From: G020344215 sp039586575
GTDB taxonomy: Bacteria; Gemmatimonadota; Gemmatimonadetes; Palauibacterales; KS3-K002
Length of the DNA stretch: 64,000 nt
Assembly (NCBI GenBank): GCA_039586575.1
Contig: JBDHKD010000005.1
Coordinates: 19,404 to 83,403 of the forward strand
Direction of reading: 5' to 3'
The notes below the pieces were generated by a model that was not told the origin of the DNA, did no database searches, and saw only the letters and a list, made by a program, of their open reading frames with translations. The position numbers and the translations under genes are program-made. This document shows positions 49,773 through 59,098 of this stretch, piece after piece. The stretch's first letter is position 1. Every line of letters starts with the position of its first letter.

Positions 49773-51755
49773 TCAGCGGGTCCAGACGTTGTTCGAGCGG
49801 TCGACGTCGGGAAAGGCTTGAGCGGCGTCGATCTCCACCCGGGCAACCGGAGCGCCGGGTGGCAGGAGGATGGCCGCGCGGGCGGCGCCAGCGAGCCAGG
49901 TGTCCACGGGGATGGTCTCCTCGATCACCTGTCCGCCTTCACGGGTGATGGTCAAGCGGACGGGCATCGGGACGAGGCCGCGGTCTTCGACGATGATGCG
50001 TGTGCCCTCGCTTGTTTCCTCGACGCCGGCCACCGCCTGGTCGAGGGTCCAATTCTCGAAGTACCAGCTGCGCCAGAACCAACCGAGGTCACGGCCGCTG
50101 ACGCGCTCGAAGGTGCTGAACATGTCCCACGGGTAGGGGTGCTTGAAGGCCCACTCCCCGATGTAGGTGCGATAGGCACGCAAGAACGTCTCTTCCCCCA
50201 GCAGCCCTCTGAGGACGGCCAGCAGGGTAGCGGGCTTCTGGTATGAGGTTACGCCGTAGACGTTGACGTCGAGCTGATCGGACCAGCGCATGACCTCGCC
50301 ACAAGAGTCGAGGCATGCCTTGGTCACGTACTCCTGCATGTCGAGGGCCTCATTGTTACGACCGGGGAACAGGTCTTCGGCGGCCTGGCTCTCGATGAAC
50401 GAGGCGGCCCCTTCATCCATCCACGCGTAGCGGCGCTCATCCGAGTTCACGATCATCGGCAACCACATGTGGGCCAACTCATGAGCGGTCACGTGATAGA
50501 AGGCGGTATCGTCCGACGCGTTGTAGTGTCCGATGCGCGTCATCATCGGGTACTCCATGCCGCTCCTGTTGTAGCCCGACTCGACGGCGGTCATATGCGG
50601 CCACGGGTAGGCGAGTCCAGTGTACTCGGACTCGAAGGTGATGGAGTGCTGTTCGTACGGCACCATCTTGGCCCAGCGAGGTGTGGTCTCACGATAGAGG
50701 GCCTGCACGAGCGTGTAGTCCGTGTCTCCGTCCCCATCGCGATCACCGACCGGCGTGCGCGCCGCATCCCAGAGGAATCGGTTGGAAGCGGCAAACGCGA
50801 CATCGCGGACGTTGTGGGCTTTGAAACGCCAGCTGAGGGTACCGTCCGCGCCGGCGGCGGTGGCGTTGCTACCGTAGTCGTCGGCGGTGAGAACATGCAC
50901 TACCGTGTCGCTCTGCGCGGCCTGCTGCAACCGCTCGATGACCGGCGCCGCCAAGACTTCTTGCGGGCTTTGCAGAACGCCGGTCGAGGCGACGACCCAA
51001 CCTTGCGGGACCACAACCGTCAGGCTGTAGTCGGCGAAGCCGGCGTAGAATTCGGCGACCCCCAAGAACCAGTCGTCCTGCCAGCCGGTGACATCGTCGT
51101 AGACGGCCATCTGGGGATACCAGTAGGCCATGAAGAAGCCGTGGTCATCGCGCCAGCCCATCCTGCCGCCGGCGCCGCGGCGCGGGATGTCGAACGACCA
51201 GTCGATCTCGATCGTCGTCGTCGTCCCCGGAGCGACCGGTTGCGGAGGGTGGACGGTGAGCCGGGTGGCGGAGACGGTGTAACGAGGACCCTCTCGCTCG
51301 CCCTCCACGATCTCTTGCCCGTTCACCGCGATGCGCTCGACGCGGGTCCCACCGGTGACTTCTGACGGGTAGCTGCGCGGCGCGCCTTCGGCATGGAGGT
51401 TCTGATACAGATTCAGGGACAGAGTCCCCAGGGTGTCGGGCGAGTTGTTGTGGTAGAGGATCGATGCCTCGCCCTCCAGTCGGTTTTCCGCGGGGTGGAT
51501 GTGCGCCGTGATCGTGTACTCGGCCCACTGCTGCCAGTAGCTCGAACCGGGGGCGCCGCTCGACGTGCGCGTGCCCCGCTCGAGGGCACGCGTGTAGGCC
51601 GACGAATAGGTGACGGGATAGGGGATGGGTCGTTCGGGGGTAGCGGCGCCCGACCGGCCGGACTCGGGGCTTATCGCCTGCTGCGCAGCGCCCGCGTGGG
51701 CCGAAAACGATACGATGGCAGCGAGTGCCAGTGACGTCGGTATCGCTCGATTCAT
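49773..51755 (-). CDS. M1 family aminopeptidase, secreted
   Basis: I start at the ATG at 51755 (660 residues), because it begins a signal peptide (MNRAIPTSLALAAIVSFSAH followed by AGAAQ) and has AGAAGG upstream. The M1 zinc site HELAHMWLPMIVNSDERRYA continues to MDEG, giving HExxH-x18-E near residue 421. The N-terminal part is the usual saddle-like beta domain (YTITAHIHPAENRLEG). The family removes N-terminal amino acids or acts as a leukotriene-type hydrolase; the substrate is unknown. It diverges from the Tat aldo/keto reductases. Confidence 0.9.
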   Translation of the reverse strand: MNRAIPTSLALAAIVSFSAHAGAAQQAISPESGRSGAATPERPIPYPVTYSSAYTRALERGTRTSSGAPGSSYWQQWAEYTITAHIHPAENRLEGEASILYHNNSPDTLGTLSLNLYQNLHAEGAPRSYPSEVTGGTRVERIAVNGQEIVEGEREGPRYTVSATRLTVHPPQPVAPGTTTTIEIDWSFDIPRRGAGGRMGWRDDHGFFMAYWYPQMAVYDDVTGWQDDWFLGVAEFYAGFADYSLTVVVPQGWVVASTGVLQSPQEVLAAPVIERLQQAAQSDTVVHVLTADDYGSNATAAGADGTLSWRFKAHNVRDVAFAASNRFLWDAARTPVGDRDGDGDTDYTLVQALYRETTPRWAKMVPYEQHSITFESEYTGLAYPWPHMTAVESGYNRSGMEYPMMTRIGHYNASDDTAFYHVTAHELAHMWLPMIVNSDERRYAWMDEGAASFIESQAAEDLFPGRNNEALDMQEYVTKACLDSCGEVMRWSDQLDVNVYGVTSYQKPATLLAVLRGLLGEETFLRAYRTYIGEWAFKHPYPWDMFSTFERVSGRDLGWFWRSWYFENWTLDQAVAGVEETSEGTRIIVEDRGLVPMPVRLTITREGGQVIEETIPVDTWLAGAARAAILLPPGAPVARVEIDAAQAFPDVDRSNNVWTR

Positions 51756-51956
51756 GGAACCTTCTCTTGGGTCGGTGATCCGATTGGGCCCAGAAGCAAT
51801 ACGCGACCGATCGGGGATCTGTGTCAGACTCCAAGACTCGACCTCAACGGGATCGGCCAGCGGCGCGATCTTCTTGCTGCGGGCCACGCCGATGCCCATT
51901 TTGTCCCGAGAATCGCCAGCCCAGAGTCAGGCCAGCCAAGCAACCCAGGAGGCCGG

Positions 51957-52970
51957 ATGCCCAAACGGAAGCTCACCCGCCGAGACTTCGTCAAGGCGGG
52001 GGCTAGCGGTACGGCCGCCCTGTTCCTGGGGTGCACGGACGCCGCGCAAGATCTGTCCGGCGTGTCCGAAGATCCAGGCCCAGACCCACCCGATCCGCCG
52101 GACCCACCCCCTCTGCCCGACGTCATGCCCGAGCGGTCGCTCGGCGGCACGGGCCACGACGTCAGGCTGTTCAGCCTCGGCGGCCAGGCCACGCTCGAGC
52201 GAGCGGGCGCTCACGACGAAGCGATCGCCATCATCGAGCGTGCCATCGATCTCGGTGTGAACTACATCGACACGGCCGCCGCGTACGGCGGTGGGCTGAG
52301 CCAGACTTACATCGGTGAGGTCATGGCAACCCGTCGTGACGAGGTCTTTCTGGCTACCAAGACACACGACCGTACTCGTGACGGCTCGCTCCACCTGCTG
52401 GAGACCAGCCTGCAGCTGCTGCAGACCGATCATCTGGACCTCTGGCAGCTGCACGACTTGCAGAACCAGGGGCACCTCGACGCGATCTTCGGCCCGAACG
52501 GCGCGATCGAAGCGCTGCAGCAGGCACGAGACGAGGGGACGGTCCGCTTCCTGGGGATCACCGGACATTACGATCCAGCGATACTGGTCAGCGCCATCAA
52601 CCGCTTCGACTTCGACACGGTTCTGATGGCGCTGAACCCGGCGGACCCTCATTTCCTGCCCTTCACGGAGGAGCTGCTGCCGCTGGCCGTCGCGCGGGGA
52701 ATGGGGATCATCGCGATGAAGGTCCCGGCCCGCGGCCGCCTGTTCCGCGAGGGCGGCGTCACGTCGATGACAGACGCCATGTCGTACGTGCTGACCCATC
52801 CGGTAAGCACGGTCATCATCGGCTGCGACAACGTAGAGCAGGTCGAGGAGAACGTGGCTATCGCCAAGGAATTCGAGCCGCTGTCCGAACAGCAGATGGC
52901 ACACCTGGAGGACCTGACGGCCAGCTACGCCACCGCGGCCGCCTGGTACAAGAGAGGCGGCACGGGATAG
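51957..52970 (+). CDS. Aldo/keto reductase with Tat signal (first of a tandem pair)
   Basis: The 337-residue protein starts with a twin-arginine signal (KLTRRDFVKAGASGTAALFLGC, whose cysteine forms a possible lipobox). The reductase body has GVNYIDTAAAYGGGLSQTYIG (catalytic Asp/Tyr region), FLATKTHDRTRDGSLHLL (Lys) and IDLWQLHDLQ-like text, read here as LDLWQLHDLQ (His). A Pro- and Asp-rich linker follows the signal (GPDPPDPPDPPPLPD). It is exported folded, probably with NADPH or another cofactor bound. It is 34 bases before a close paralogue. Confidence 0.85.
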   Translation: MPKRKLTRRDFVKAGASGTAALFLGCTDAAQDLSGVSEDPGPDPPDPPDPPPLPDVMPERSLGGTGHDVRLFSLGGQATLERAGAHDEAIAIIERAIDLGVNYIDTAAAYGGGLSQTYIGEVMATRRDEVFLATKTHDRTRDGSLHLLETSLQLLQTDHLDLWQLHDLQNQGHLDAIFGPNGAIEALQQARDEGTVRFLGITGHYDPAILVSAINRFDFDTVLMALNPADPHFLPFTEELLPLAVARGMGIIAMKVPARGRLFREGGVTSMTDAMSYVLTHPVSTVIIGCDNVEQVEENVAIAKEFEPLSEQQMAHLEDLTASYATAAAWYKRGGTG

Positions 52971-53007
52971 GCGGCCCTAGCGGACGAGCACGATCAAGGA
53001 GGCTTTG

Positions 53008-54009
53008 ATGGCGATACGCAAGTTCACACGCCGGGACTTTGTGAAGGTGGGAGCGAGCGGTACCGCCGCGCTCTACCTCGGCCACAGGAACGCTCGCGCT
53101 GAGATCACGGGCCCGCAGCCCCCGATGCCCGAGCGACCGCTGGGCCGCACGGGCCACAACGTCAGACTATTCAGTCTCGGCGGCCAAGCGACGCTCGAGC
53201 GATCGGGCACTCGCGATGAGTCGATCGCCATCATCAACCGGGCCATCGATCTCGGCGTGAACTACATCGACACGGCAGCCGCTTACGGCCGTGGGATCAG
53301 CCAAACCTATATCGGCGAAGTCATGGCGACGCGGCGCGCCGAGGTCTTCCTGGCCACCAAGACGCACGACCGCACCCGCGACGGTTCGCTCCGCCTGCTG
53401 GAGGAGAGCTTGCGGCTCTTGCAGACCGACCGCATCGACCTCTGGCAGCTGCACAACGTGCGGACCGCCGAGCAGCTAGACCAGATCTTCGGTCGAAACG
53501 GCGCGATAGAGACGCTGCAGCAGGCGCGGGACGATGGGGTCGTCCGCTTCCTCGGTATCACCGGACACTACGACCCGGCGACGCTGGTGACGGCGCTGAA
53601 CAGGTTCGATTTCGACACGGTGCTGATGGCGCTGAACCCGGCAGACCGACACTTCCTGCCCTTCACGGAGGAGTTGCTGCCGCTGGCCGTCGAGAAGGCG
53701 ATGGGGATCATCGCCATGAAGATCCCGGCCCGCGGCCGTCTGTTCCGCGACGATGGCATCACCAGTATGAAAGACGCGCTCTCCTACGTCCTCAGTTACC
53801 CGGTGAGCACGACCATCGTCGGCTGTGATACGGTCGCACAACTCGAGGAGAACGTCTCGATAGCCGCGGGTTTCCAGCCACTGTCCGGCGAAGAGTTGGC
53901 GCGGATCGAGAGCTTGACGGCCGGCTACGCGCAGGAAGCGGCCTTCTTCAAGAAGGGCGGAGCCGGCTGGGGCCGCAGCGGCATGGATGACCAGGGCTTT
54001 CGCGACTGA
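53008..54009 (+). CDS. Aldo/keto reductase with Tat signal (second of a tandem pair)
   Basis: I start at the ATG at 53008, preceded by AAGGAGG (333 residues). The Tat signal is KFTRRDFVKVGASGTAALYLGH with an ARA-type cleavage site and no lipobox cysteine. The catalytic segments match the first copy: GVNYIDTAAAYGRGISQTYIG, FLATKTHDRTRDGSLRLL, IDLWQLHNVR. The two genes are close duplicates differing in the linker and in lipidation. This copy may be soluble in the periplasm and the other membrane-anchored. The substrate is unknown. Confidence 0.85.
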   Translation: MAIRKFTRRDFVKVGASGTAALYLGHRNARAEITGPQPPMPERPLGRTGHNVRLFSLGGQATLERSGTRDESIAIINRAIDLGVNYIDTAAAYGRGISQTYIGEVMATRRAEVFLATKTHDRTRDGSLRLLEESLRLLQTDRIDLWQLHNVRTAEQLDQIFGRNGAIETLQQARDDGVVRFLGITGHYDPATLVTALNRFDFDTVLMALNPADRHFLPFTEELLPLAVEKAMGIIAMKIPARGRLFRDDGITSMKDALSYVLSYPVSTTIVGCDTVAQLEENVSIAAGFQPLSGEELARIESLTAGYAQEAAFFKKGGAGWGRSGMDDQGFRD

Positions 54010-54039
54010 TCGAATCGCCAGAGGGGGGAATCAGGGAAG

Positions 54040-55407
54040 ATGAACCAGAAGAAGCAGCAGGAACCGACCGCCGTTGCCGAGGATCTGAACCCGTTCCGCA
54101 TAGCGCTGCAGCAGTTCGAGCACGCGGCACGCTACATCCCCGACCTCGAGCCGGGCCTCGTAGAGTTTCTCAAACGGCCGCGCCGGGTGATCACGGTCGA
54201 GTTCCCGATCGAGATGGAGGACGGCGATGTTCGTCACTTCGTGGGTTATCGCTGCCTCCACAGCCGAGCGCGCGGGCCTGGCAAAGGCGGCATACGCTAT
54301 CACCCGGACGTTACCGAGGACGAGGTCCGGGCTCTGGCCTTCTGGATGACCTGGAAGTGCGCCGTGCTCGACGTGCCGTACGGCGGCGCCAAAGGCGGGA
54401 TCATCTGCGACCCCAAGCAGCTGACCAAAGAGGACCTGCGCAAGATCACGCGCCGCTTCGTCGCCGAGCTCGGCAACATGATCGGCCCGTTCACCGACGT
54501 CCCGGCCCCCGACGTGAACACCAACGCCGAGACTATGGCCTGGATCTACGACACCTACGAGATGATGCACAAAGGGAGAAACAACCTGGGTGTCGTGACC
54601 GGCAAGCCGGTCGAGATGGGAGGATCCTACGGCCGCCGCGAGGCGACCTCGCGCGGCTGCCTGTTCTGCACGCAGCGTGCGCTGGCCAAGGGTTTGGTGC
54701 CCGGCCTCAACTCGGTAGTGGGGGCCCGGGTCGTGATCCAGGGCTACGGCAACGCCGGCGCCATCGCGCACGAGCTGTTCGCCGCCGACGGCGCCAAGAT
54801 CATCGCGGTGAGCGACTCGCGTGGCGGTATCCACAACCCCGACGGCATTGACCATGCCGCCGCCGTCAAGCACAAGCAGCAGACGGGCTCGGTCGTCGGG
54901 CTGCCGGGGACCAAGAAGGTGACCAACCAGGAGTTGCTCACCATACCCTGCGACATCCTGATCCCGGCGGCGCTCGAGAACGAGATCCGCGGGGACAACG
55001 CGGCCAAACTTCAGACGCGGCTGATCGCGGAAGCGGCAAACGGGCCGACGACGCCGGCCGCCGACAGGATCCTCTTCGAGCACGGGGTCCCGGTGCTGCC
55101 CGACATCCTAGCCAACGCCGGCGGTGTCACGGTGAGCTATTACGAGTGGGTCCAGAACAACGAGTACGAGCAATGGGACGAGGATAGCGTCAACCTCAAG
55201 CTGCACGTGAAGATGGAACGGGCGACCGATGCGGTGCTCGCCAAGCAGCAGCAGATCAACGATTCGCTCGACGTCCTCGATGCCGAGCGCAAGAAGCACG
55301 GCCTCCAAGGCGAGCCGCTGACGCCGATCGACCTGCGCACCGCAGCCTACGTTCTGGCCATCGAGCGTGTCACCCGGGTGACCCTCGAACGCGGCATCTG
55401 GCCCTAG
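54040..55407 (+). CDS. Glu/Leu/Phe/Val dehydrogenase (glutamate dehydrogenase)
   Basis: The 455-residue enzyme interconverts glutamate and 2-oxoglutarate with ammonia. It shows SRARGPGKGGIRYHPDVTED (substrate Lys), DVPYGGAKGGIICDP (catalytic Lys), GPFTDVPAPDVNTNAETMAW, GGSYGRREATSRG, the dinucleotide site VIQGYGNAGAIAHEL and EAANGPTTPAAD. It is cytoplasmic. The coenzyme (NAD or NADP) is not decided. It ends four bases into the opposite-strand spermidine-synthase-like gene. Confidence 0.9.
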   Translation: MNQKKQQEPTAVAEDLNPFRIALQQFEHAARYIPDLEPGLVEFLKRPRRVITVEFPIEMEDGDVRHFVGYRCLHSRARGPGKGGIRYHPDVTEDEVRALAFWMTWKCAVLDVPYGGAKGGIICDPKQLTKEDLRKITRRFVAELGNMIGPFTDVPAPDVNTNAETMAWIYDTYEMMHKGRNNLGVVTGKPVEMGGSYGRREATSRGCLFCTQRALAKGLVPGLNSVVGARVVIQGYGNAGAIAHELFAADGAKIIAVSDSRGGIHNPDGIDHAAAVKHKQQTGSVVGLPGTKKVTNQELLTIPCDILIPAALENEIRGDNAAKLQTRLIAEAANGPTTPAADRILFEHGVPVLPDILANAGGVTVSYYEWVQNNEYEQWDEDSVNLKLHVKMERATDAVLAKQQQINDSLDVLDAERKKHGLQGEPLTPIDLRTAAYVLAIERVTRVTLERGIWP

Positions 55408-57818
55408 GCTACGACTTCGATTGACGGCGTACCGGTGCGGCCCAGGGCGGCCGCGCCGGCATACGACGCGGCCGCAACCAGAAAGAGAGCGTCGGAGCCC
55501 GCCTCGAGGGCGATCAGCGCGGCGAGCGGGGTCGCCACCACCGAGGCGAAGCCGTTCGCCGCCCAACCCCACGCCACTCGCTCCACACCACGGCCCGCCA
55601 GCCAACGCAGCCCCAGCGGGAACGGCATCCCCATCAGGAAGGCGAGCGGGGCCAGAACCAGCAACCCGGCACCCGCCCGCGCGAGTAGCGGGGCCGGCTG
55701 CAACAGATGAACCAACCTCAAGAGCAGCACCGCGAATAGCACCAGGATCGCGGCCAGCACGGCTCCGACCATCCACCCACGCTCCGCCGCGCGCCGGTCA
55801 GACCAGGCGCTGCCAATCCCGGAACAGATGAGGAATGCGGCGAGCGTCGCCGCCACCGCGTAGACGGGATGCCCAAGCAGCAGGTTGAGCTGCTGGATGG
55901 CGGCGACCTCGGCCGCCATGTAGGCGAGCCCGATCGCCAGAAAGTAGCCCACCAGTCGCAGCCAGTCGCCGGTCAAGGTGGTGCGAGCACGCAGCGTCGC
56001 CGGCACGATGATCAGCACGCCGGCGAGCACGAGGCTCTGCAGCAGAGTCGCGATCAGCGCCACATAGCCCCATTCCGCGAAGGCCAGCCACGATCCACGG
56101 TCACGCTCCAAGAATCTCCTCAGCGTCCCGGCCCGCAGGAAGTGGTGAGGATAGGGCCGCGCGTCGTCGACCGGCGCTACGCGGAAGGCGTAGGACTCGG
56201 CGAAGCGCTGCCAGCCGCCCTCCACCCCGACCGCCACAGCGGCGGCACGGTACAGGGTCGGCTCGTCCAACTCGTTGAAACCGCGCGCCGGGCCCTCGAC
56301 GCCCGGATACCAGTCGAGATCGAACATCCGGGTCCGCGCCCAGTTCATGAGCGCGTGCACCTCGTCGCTTCGAAAGCCCGCCGGCTTCACCAGCACCGTC
56401 ACCGTGGCCCAACTTCGCAGCACGATCAACTTGTCGATCAGGTTCTCGGGTGCTACGCGCCGCAACGCTTCGCCCGCCGTTAGGATGACGCGTACGCTCT
56501 CACGCGGTGGCACCTCCAGCCAGCGGGTGATTGCCAGAATCCCATCATCGCTCAGCCGCGCTAAATAGCTCTCGTACGCCTCGCTCGTGTGCAGGAAGTC
56601 CTCGTTCAGCGCGTGTACGCCAGCGACCGAGGTGCCGAATTCGACGCCCGCACCCAGTGTGATGAGATCGTAGTGCCGGCGCGAGCGGGCCACATAGCTC
56701 CGCCCATCGCCGATTACCCACTCCAGCTCCGCGTCGCCCCTGCGCTGGGCGGTCGCAGCAGTCGTCCAACCGGCCAGCTCCACCACGTCCGGGTGCAGCT
56801 CAACTGCGGTGACCCGCCGGGCGCCGTGCACGAGCGCGTTCCAGACCTCGCTCCCGCCGCCCGCCCCGATCACCAGGACCTCATGCCGCGCGCCCGGCAC
56901 GTACGCAGCCGACTCCGGCAGCCAGTCGAGGATGGCCAGCGCACTCGTGTCCAGAGACCAGTCAACCGCCGCACCGGCGAGACCGCCGTCGACGAACAGG
57001 CCCGTCTGTCTCGGGAAAGCACCCCGATATCCGAGCGACAAGCCGGGCACGTGGCGAAACGCCGCGGCCTCCACCGCCACCACCCAGCCCAGAGGACTGG
57101 CTCGCTCGGCCAGGCGCTCGGCATCGGGGAAGGCCTCCACCTGCGGCAACCCCTTGTAGGGGGAGACCTCGAGTCGCCAGAACGGCCGCACCCAGGCCAG
57201 CAGGGCGAGCAGCACCGTCATCCCGCCGACCGCGGTCAGGAGCCCGCGCCGTTCCGCAGCCCAGGCCGCGCAGAGGCCGCCCAGTGAGGCGACGACCGCC
57301 GGGGCGGCCACCGCCCGCACCGGCATCACCACCCAGAGCACCACCAGGGCGAGTCCGGCACCGAGGCCCGCGCCCACGAAGCTCGCACCGTAGATCTCCC
57401 CCGTGCGCTGCGGCTCCAGCGCGAGCGCCAAGAGGATCGCCAGCGCCCCGACCGCAAAGGGCACGGCGAGGGTCAGGTAGACCACGGCGAGACGCACCCA
57501 GCTCCCCGGATGCCAGGCCAGTTGGGTCGGGTCGAGAGACACCCGCTGCACCAGCGCGACGCTGGCGATCAGAGCGACCGGCGTCAGCGTCGCTGCCCAG
57601 ACGAACCCGCGAGCGGCACGCTGGGGCCCGGGGCGAGCCAGTGCCAGCAAGGTGCCGGCGAAGCCGAAGCCGAGCATGGCGATCCCGATCGCCATGTAGG
57701 CGAAGTGGTGGAACTGCTCGATGGCGAACACTCTGACGAGGAGGATCTCGTAGGCGAGCGTAGCAGCTGAGAGGAACGCGACGGCGAGCGGGCGTGCCTG
57801 ACGGGTCGGCCGATTCAC
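55404..57818 (-). CDS. Spermidine synthase-like membrane protein (fused transmembrane and SpeE-like domains)
   Basis: The 804-residue protein has an N-terminal set of about seven membrane segments, a central SpeE-like Rossmann domain (about residues 310-480: VLVIGAGGGSEVWNALVHG, RRVTAVELHPDVVELAG, DGRSYVARSRRHYDLI), and a C-terminal set of about six membrane segments. This fused organisation is common in bacteria, but the reaction is unproven; no evidence links it to polyamine synthesis. It overlaps the methyltransferase gene by four bases, and may bind SAM-type nucleotides. It is an inner-membrane protein. Confidence 0.8.
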   Translation of the reverse strand: MNRPTRQARPLAVAFLSAATLAYEILLVRVFAIEQFHHFAYMAIGIAMLGFGFAGTLLALARPGPQRAARGFVWAATLTPVALIASVALVQRVSLDPTQLAWHPGSWVRLAVVYLTLAVPFAVGALAILLALALEPQRTGEIYGASFVGAGLGAGLALVVLWVVMPVRAVAAPAVVASLGGLCAAWAAERRGLLTAVGGMTVLLALLAWVRPFWRLEVSPYKGLPQVEAFPDAERLAERASPLGWVVAVEAAAFRHVPGLSLGYRGAFPRQTGLFVDGGLAGAAVDWSLDTSALAILDWLPESAAYVPGARHEVLVIGAGGGSEVWNALVHGARRVTAVELHPDVVELAGWTTAATAQRRGDAELEWVIGDGRSYVARSRRHYDLITLGAGVEFGTSVAGVHALNEDFLHTSEAYESYLARLSDDGILAITRWLEVPPRESVRVILTAGEALRRVAPENLIDKLIVLRSWATVTVLVKPAGFRSDEVHALMNWARTRMFDLDWYPGVEGPARGFNELDEPTLYRAAAVAVGVEGGWQRFAESYAFRVAPVDDARPYPHHFLRAGTLRRFLERDRGSWLAFAEWGYVALIATLLQSLVLAGVLIIVPATLRARTTLTGDWLRLVGYFLAIGLAYMAAEVAAIQQLNLLLGHPVYAVAATLAAFLICSGIGSAWSDRRAAERGWMVGAVLAAILVLFAVLLLRLVHLLQPAPLLARAGAGLLVLAPLAFLMGMPFPLGLRWLAGRGVERVAWGWAANGFASVVATPLAALIALEAGSDALFLVAAASYAGAAALGRTGTPSIEVVA

Positions 57819-58528
57819 CGTAGCCCTTGCAACATCGGCACGAAGCGAACGGGCAACAGGTTGCGCGTGCGGACTTCGTCGTCCGAAAGCTTCTCTACCA
57901 GGATGAGGTTCTGGACCCCGTAGACGCTTCCCACCGGTATCACCATACGGCCGCCCGGTCGTAGCTGCTCGACCAGAGCCGGCGGGATGTGGCCGGCCGC
58001 CGCCGTCACGATCACCGCATCGAAGGGCGACGCCTCATCCCAACCGTAGTGCCCGTCGGCGTGCCGCACGGTCACGCTCTCATACCCGAGCCGTTCCAGC
58101 CGACGGCGCGCGTTCGTGGCCAGCGCCTCGAAGATCTCGATCGTGTAGACCTGGCAACCGATCGCACCCAACACCGCGGCCTGGTAACCCGAACCGGTAC
58201 CGACCTCGAGCACCTTCATCCCCGACCGTGGGTTCAGGATCTCGGTCATGAAGGCGACGATGTACGGCTGTGAGATGGTCTGCCCGAGGCCGATCGGGAC
58301 GGGGTAGTCGCCGTAGGCACGATCGATGTGCTCGTTGGGCACGAACTCATGGCGCGGTACCGAGCGCATGGCGGCGAGCGTCGCGGAATCGCGGACGCCG
58401 TAGTCCTCGATCAACCGCACCATCTGCTCGCGACGCGACGCGAAGCGATCGCCCTGCTGTGCATTCACGCCACACACAGGTGCAAGCGCAAGCGCCAGAG
58501 CCAACGCAGCGACCCGTCGAGTGTTCAT
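57815..58528 (-). CDS. pcm: Protein-L-isoaspartate O-methyltransferase with signal peptide
   Basis: I start at the ATG at 58528, preceded by AGGG, because residues 1-25 form a signal peptide (MNTRRVAALALALALAPVCG). The methyltransferase domain has QTISQPYIVAFMTEIL, KVLEVGTGSGYQAAVLGAIG (SAM site) and DAVIVTAAAGHIPPALVEQL. It repairs isoaspartyl residues; a signal peptide places it in the periplasm, which is uncommon because SAM is cytoplasmic. It overlaps the spermidine-synthase-like gene by four bases. Confidence 0.85.
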   Translation of the reverse strand: MNTRRVAALALALALAPVCGVNAQQGDRFASRREQMVRLIEDYGVRDSATLAAMRSVPRHEFVPNEHIDRAYGDYPVPIGLGQTISQPYIVAFMTEILNPRSGMKVLEVGTGSGYQAAVLGAIGCQVYTIEIFEALATNARRRLERLGYESVTVRHADGHYGWDEASPFDAVIVTAAAGHIPPALVEQLRPGGRMVIPVGSVYGVQNLILVEKLSDDEVRTRNLLPVRFVPMLQGLR

Positions 58529-58677
58529 GAGTACCCTACAAGTTCCGATGGGCGACCCACGGCAGTCAAGGGAAGCGGCCCTCAACCGTCAGGGCTGAAG
58601 GTCGCGCCGGTAAGGTTTATCCACTCTGCGCCCAGACCGGCCCGCGAGACCCCGCTCCGCGTCGAGGCTGGACCCCT

Positions 58678-59076
58678 CTAATCCCTAACACGGTTGAGGG
58701 AAAAGTTCATGACTTCGTGCGGTGCGGCACCCGTGAGGTTCGAGCCCGTGATATTTGCGAAATAGGGCGTCACGATCAGCCCGCGCAGCCCGATGTTGAC
58801 CTGGCGCAAGGGAGTCGCCAGAAAATCGGGAAATCGGTCCGCGTTCAACATGGCCCAGCACAAGGCCCGCAGACAGAATCCAGGCGTAAAGGCCAAGACC
58901 TTCAGTAGTCCCGAAAGCGCCCTGATGTCCTCCCGCCGGGCCAGGGAAGCAATGGTATTGATGTGATCGATACAGCCCGTTTCTGAGAACCTCGGAAACC
59001 CCTCGCCACCCGGAATCATCATATCACCCAGGCGTGTCAGGGCTTTCTTTTCTATCCGGCCGAAAGGTGTGTTCAT
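58678..59076 (-). CDS. Small partner of the GMC oxidoreductase
   Basis: The 132-residue protein reads FGRIEKKALTRLGDMMIPGG, SLARREDIRALSGLLKVLAF and PYFANITGSNLTGAAPHEVM. It lies 22 bases after the GMC gene on the same strand and looks like a small subunit of an alcohol or gluconate-type dehydrogenase. The family match is weak. No signal peptide is clear. Confidence 0.55.
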   Translation of the reverse strand: MNTPFGRIEKKALTRLGDMMIPGGEGFPRFSETGCIDHINTIASLARREDIRALSGLLKVLAFTPGFCLRALCWAMLNADRFPDFLATPLRQVNIGLRGLIVTPYFANITGSNLTGAAPHEVMNFSLNRVRD

Positions 59077-59098
59077 CCTCCGATTACTCGTCGCTTCG

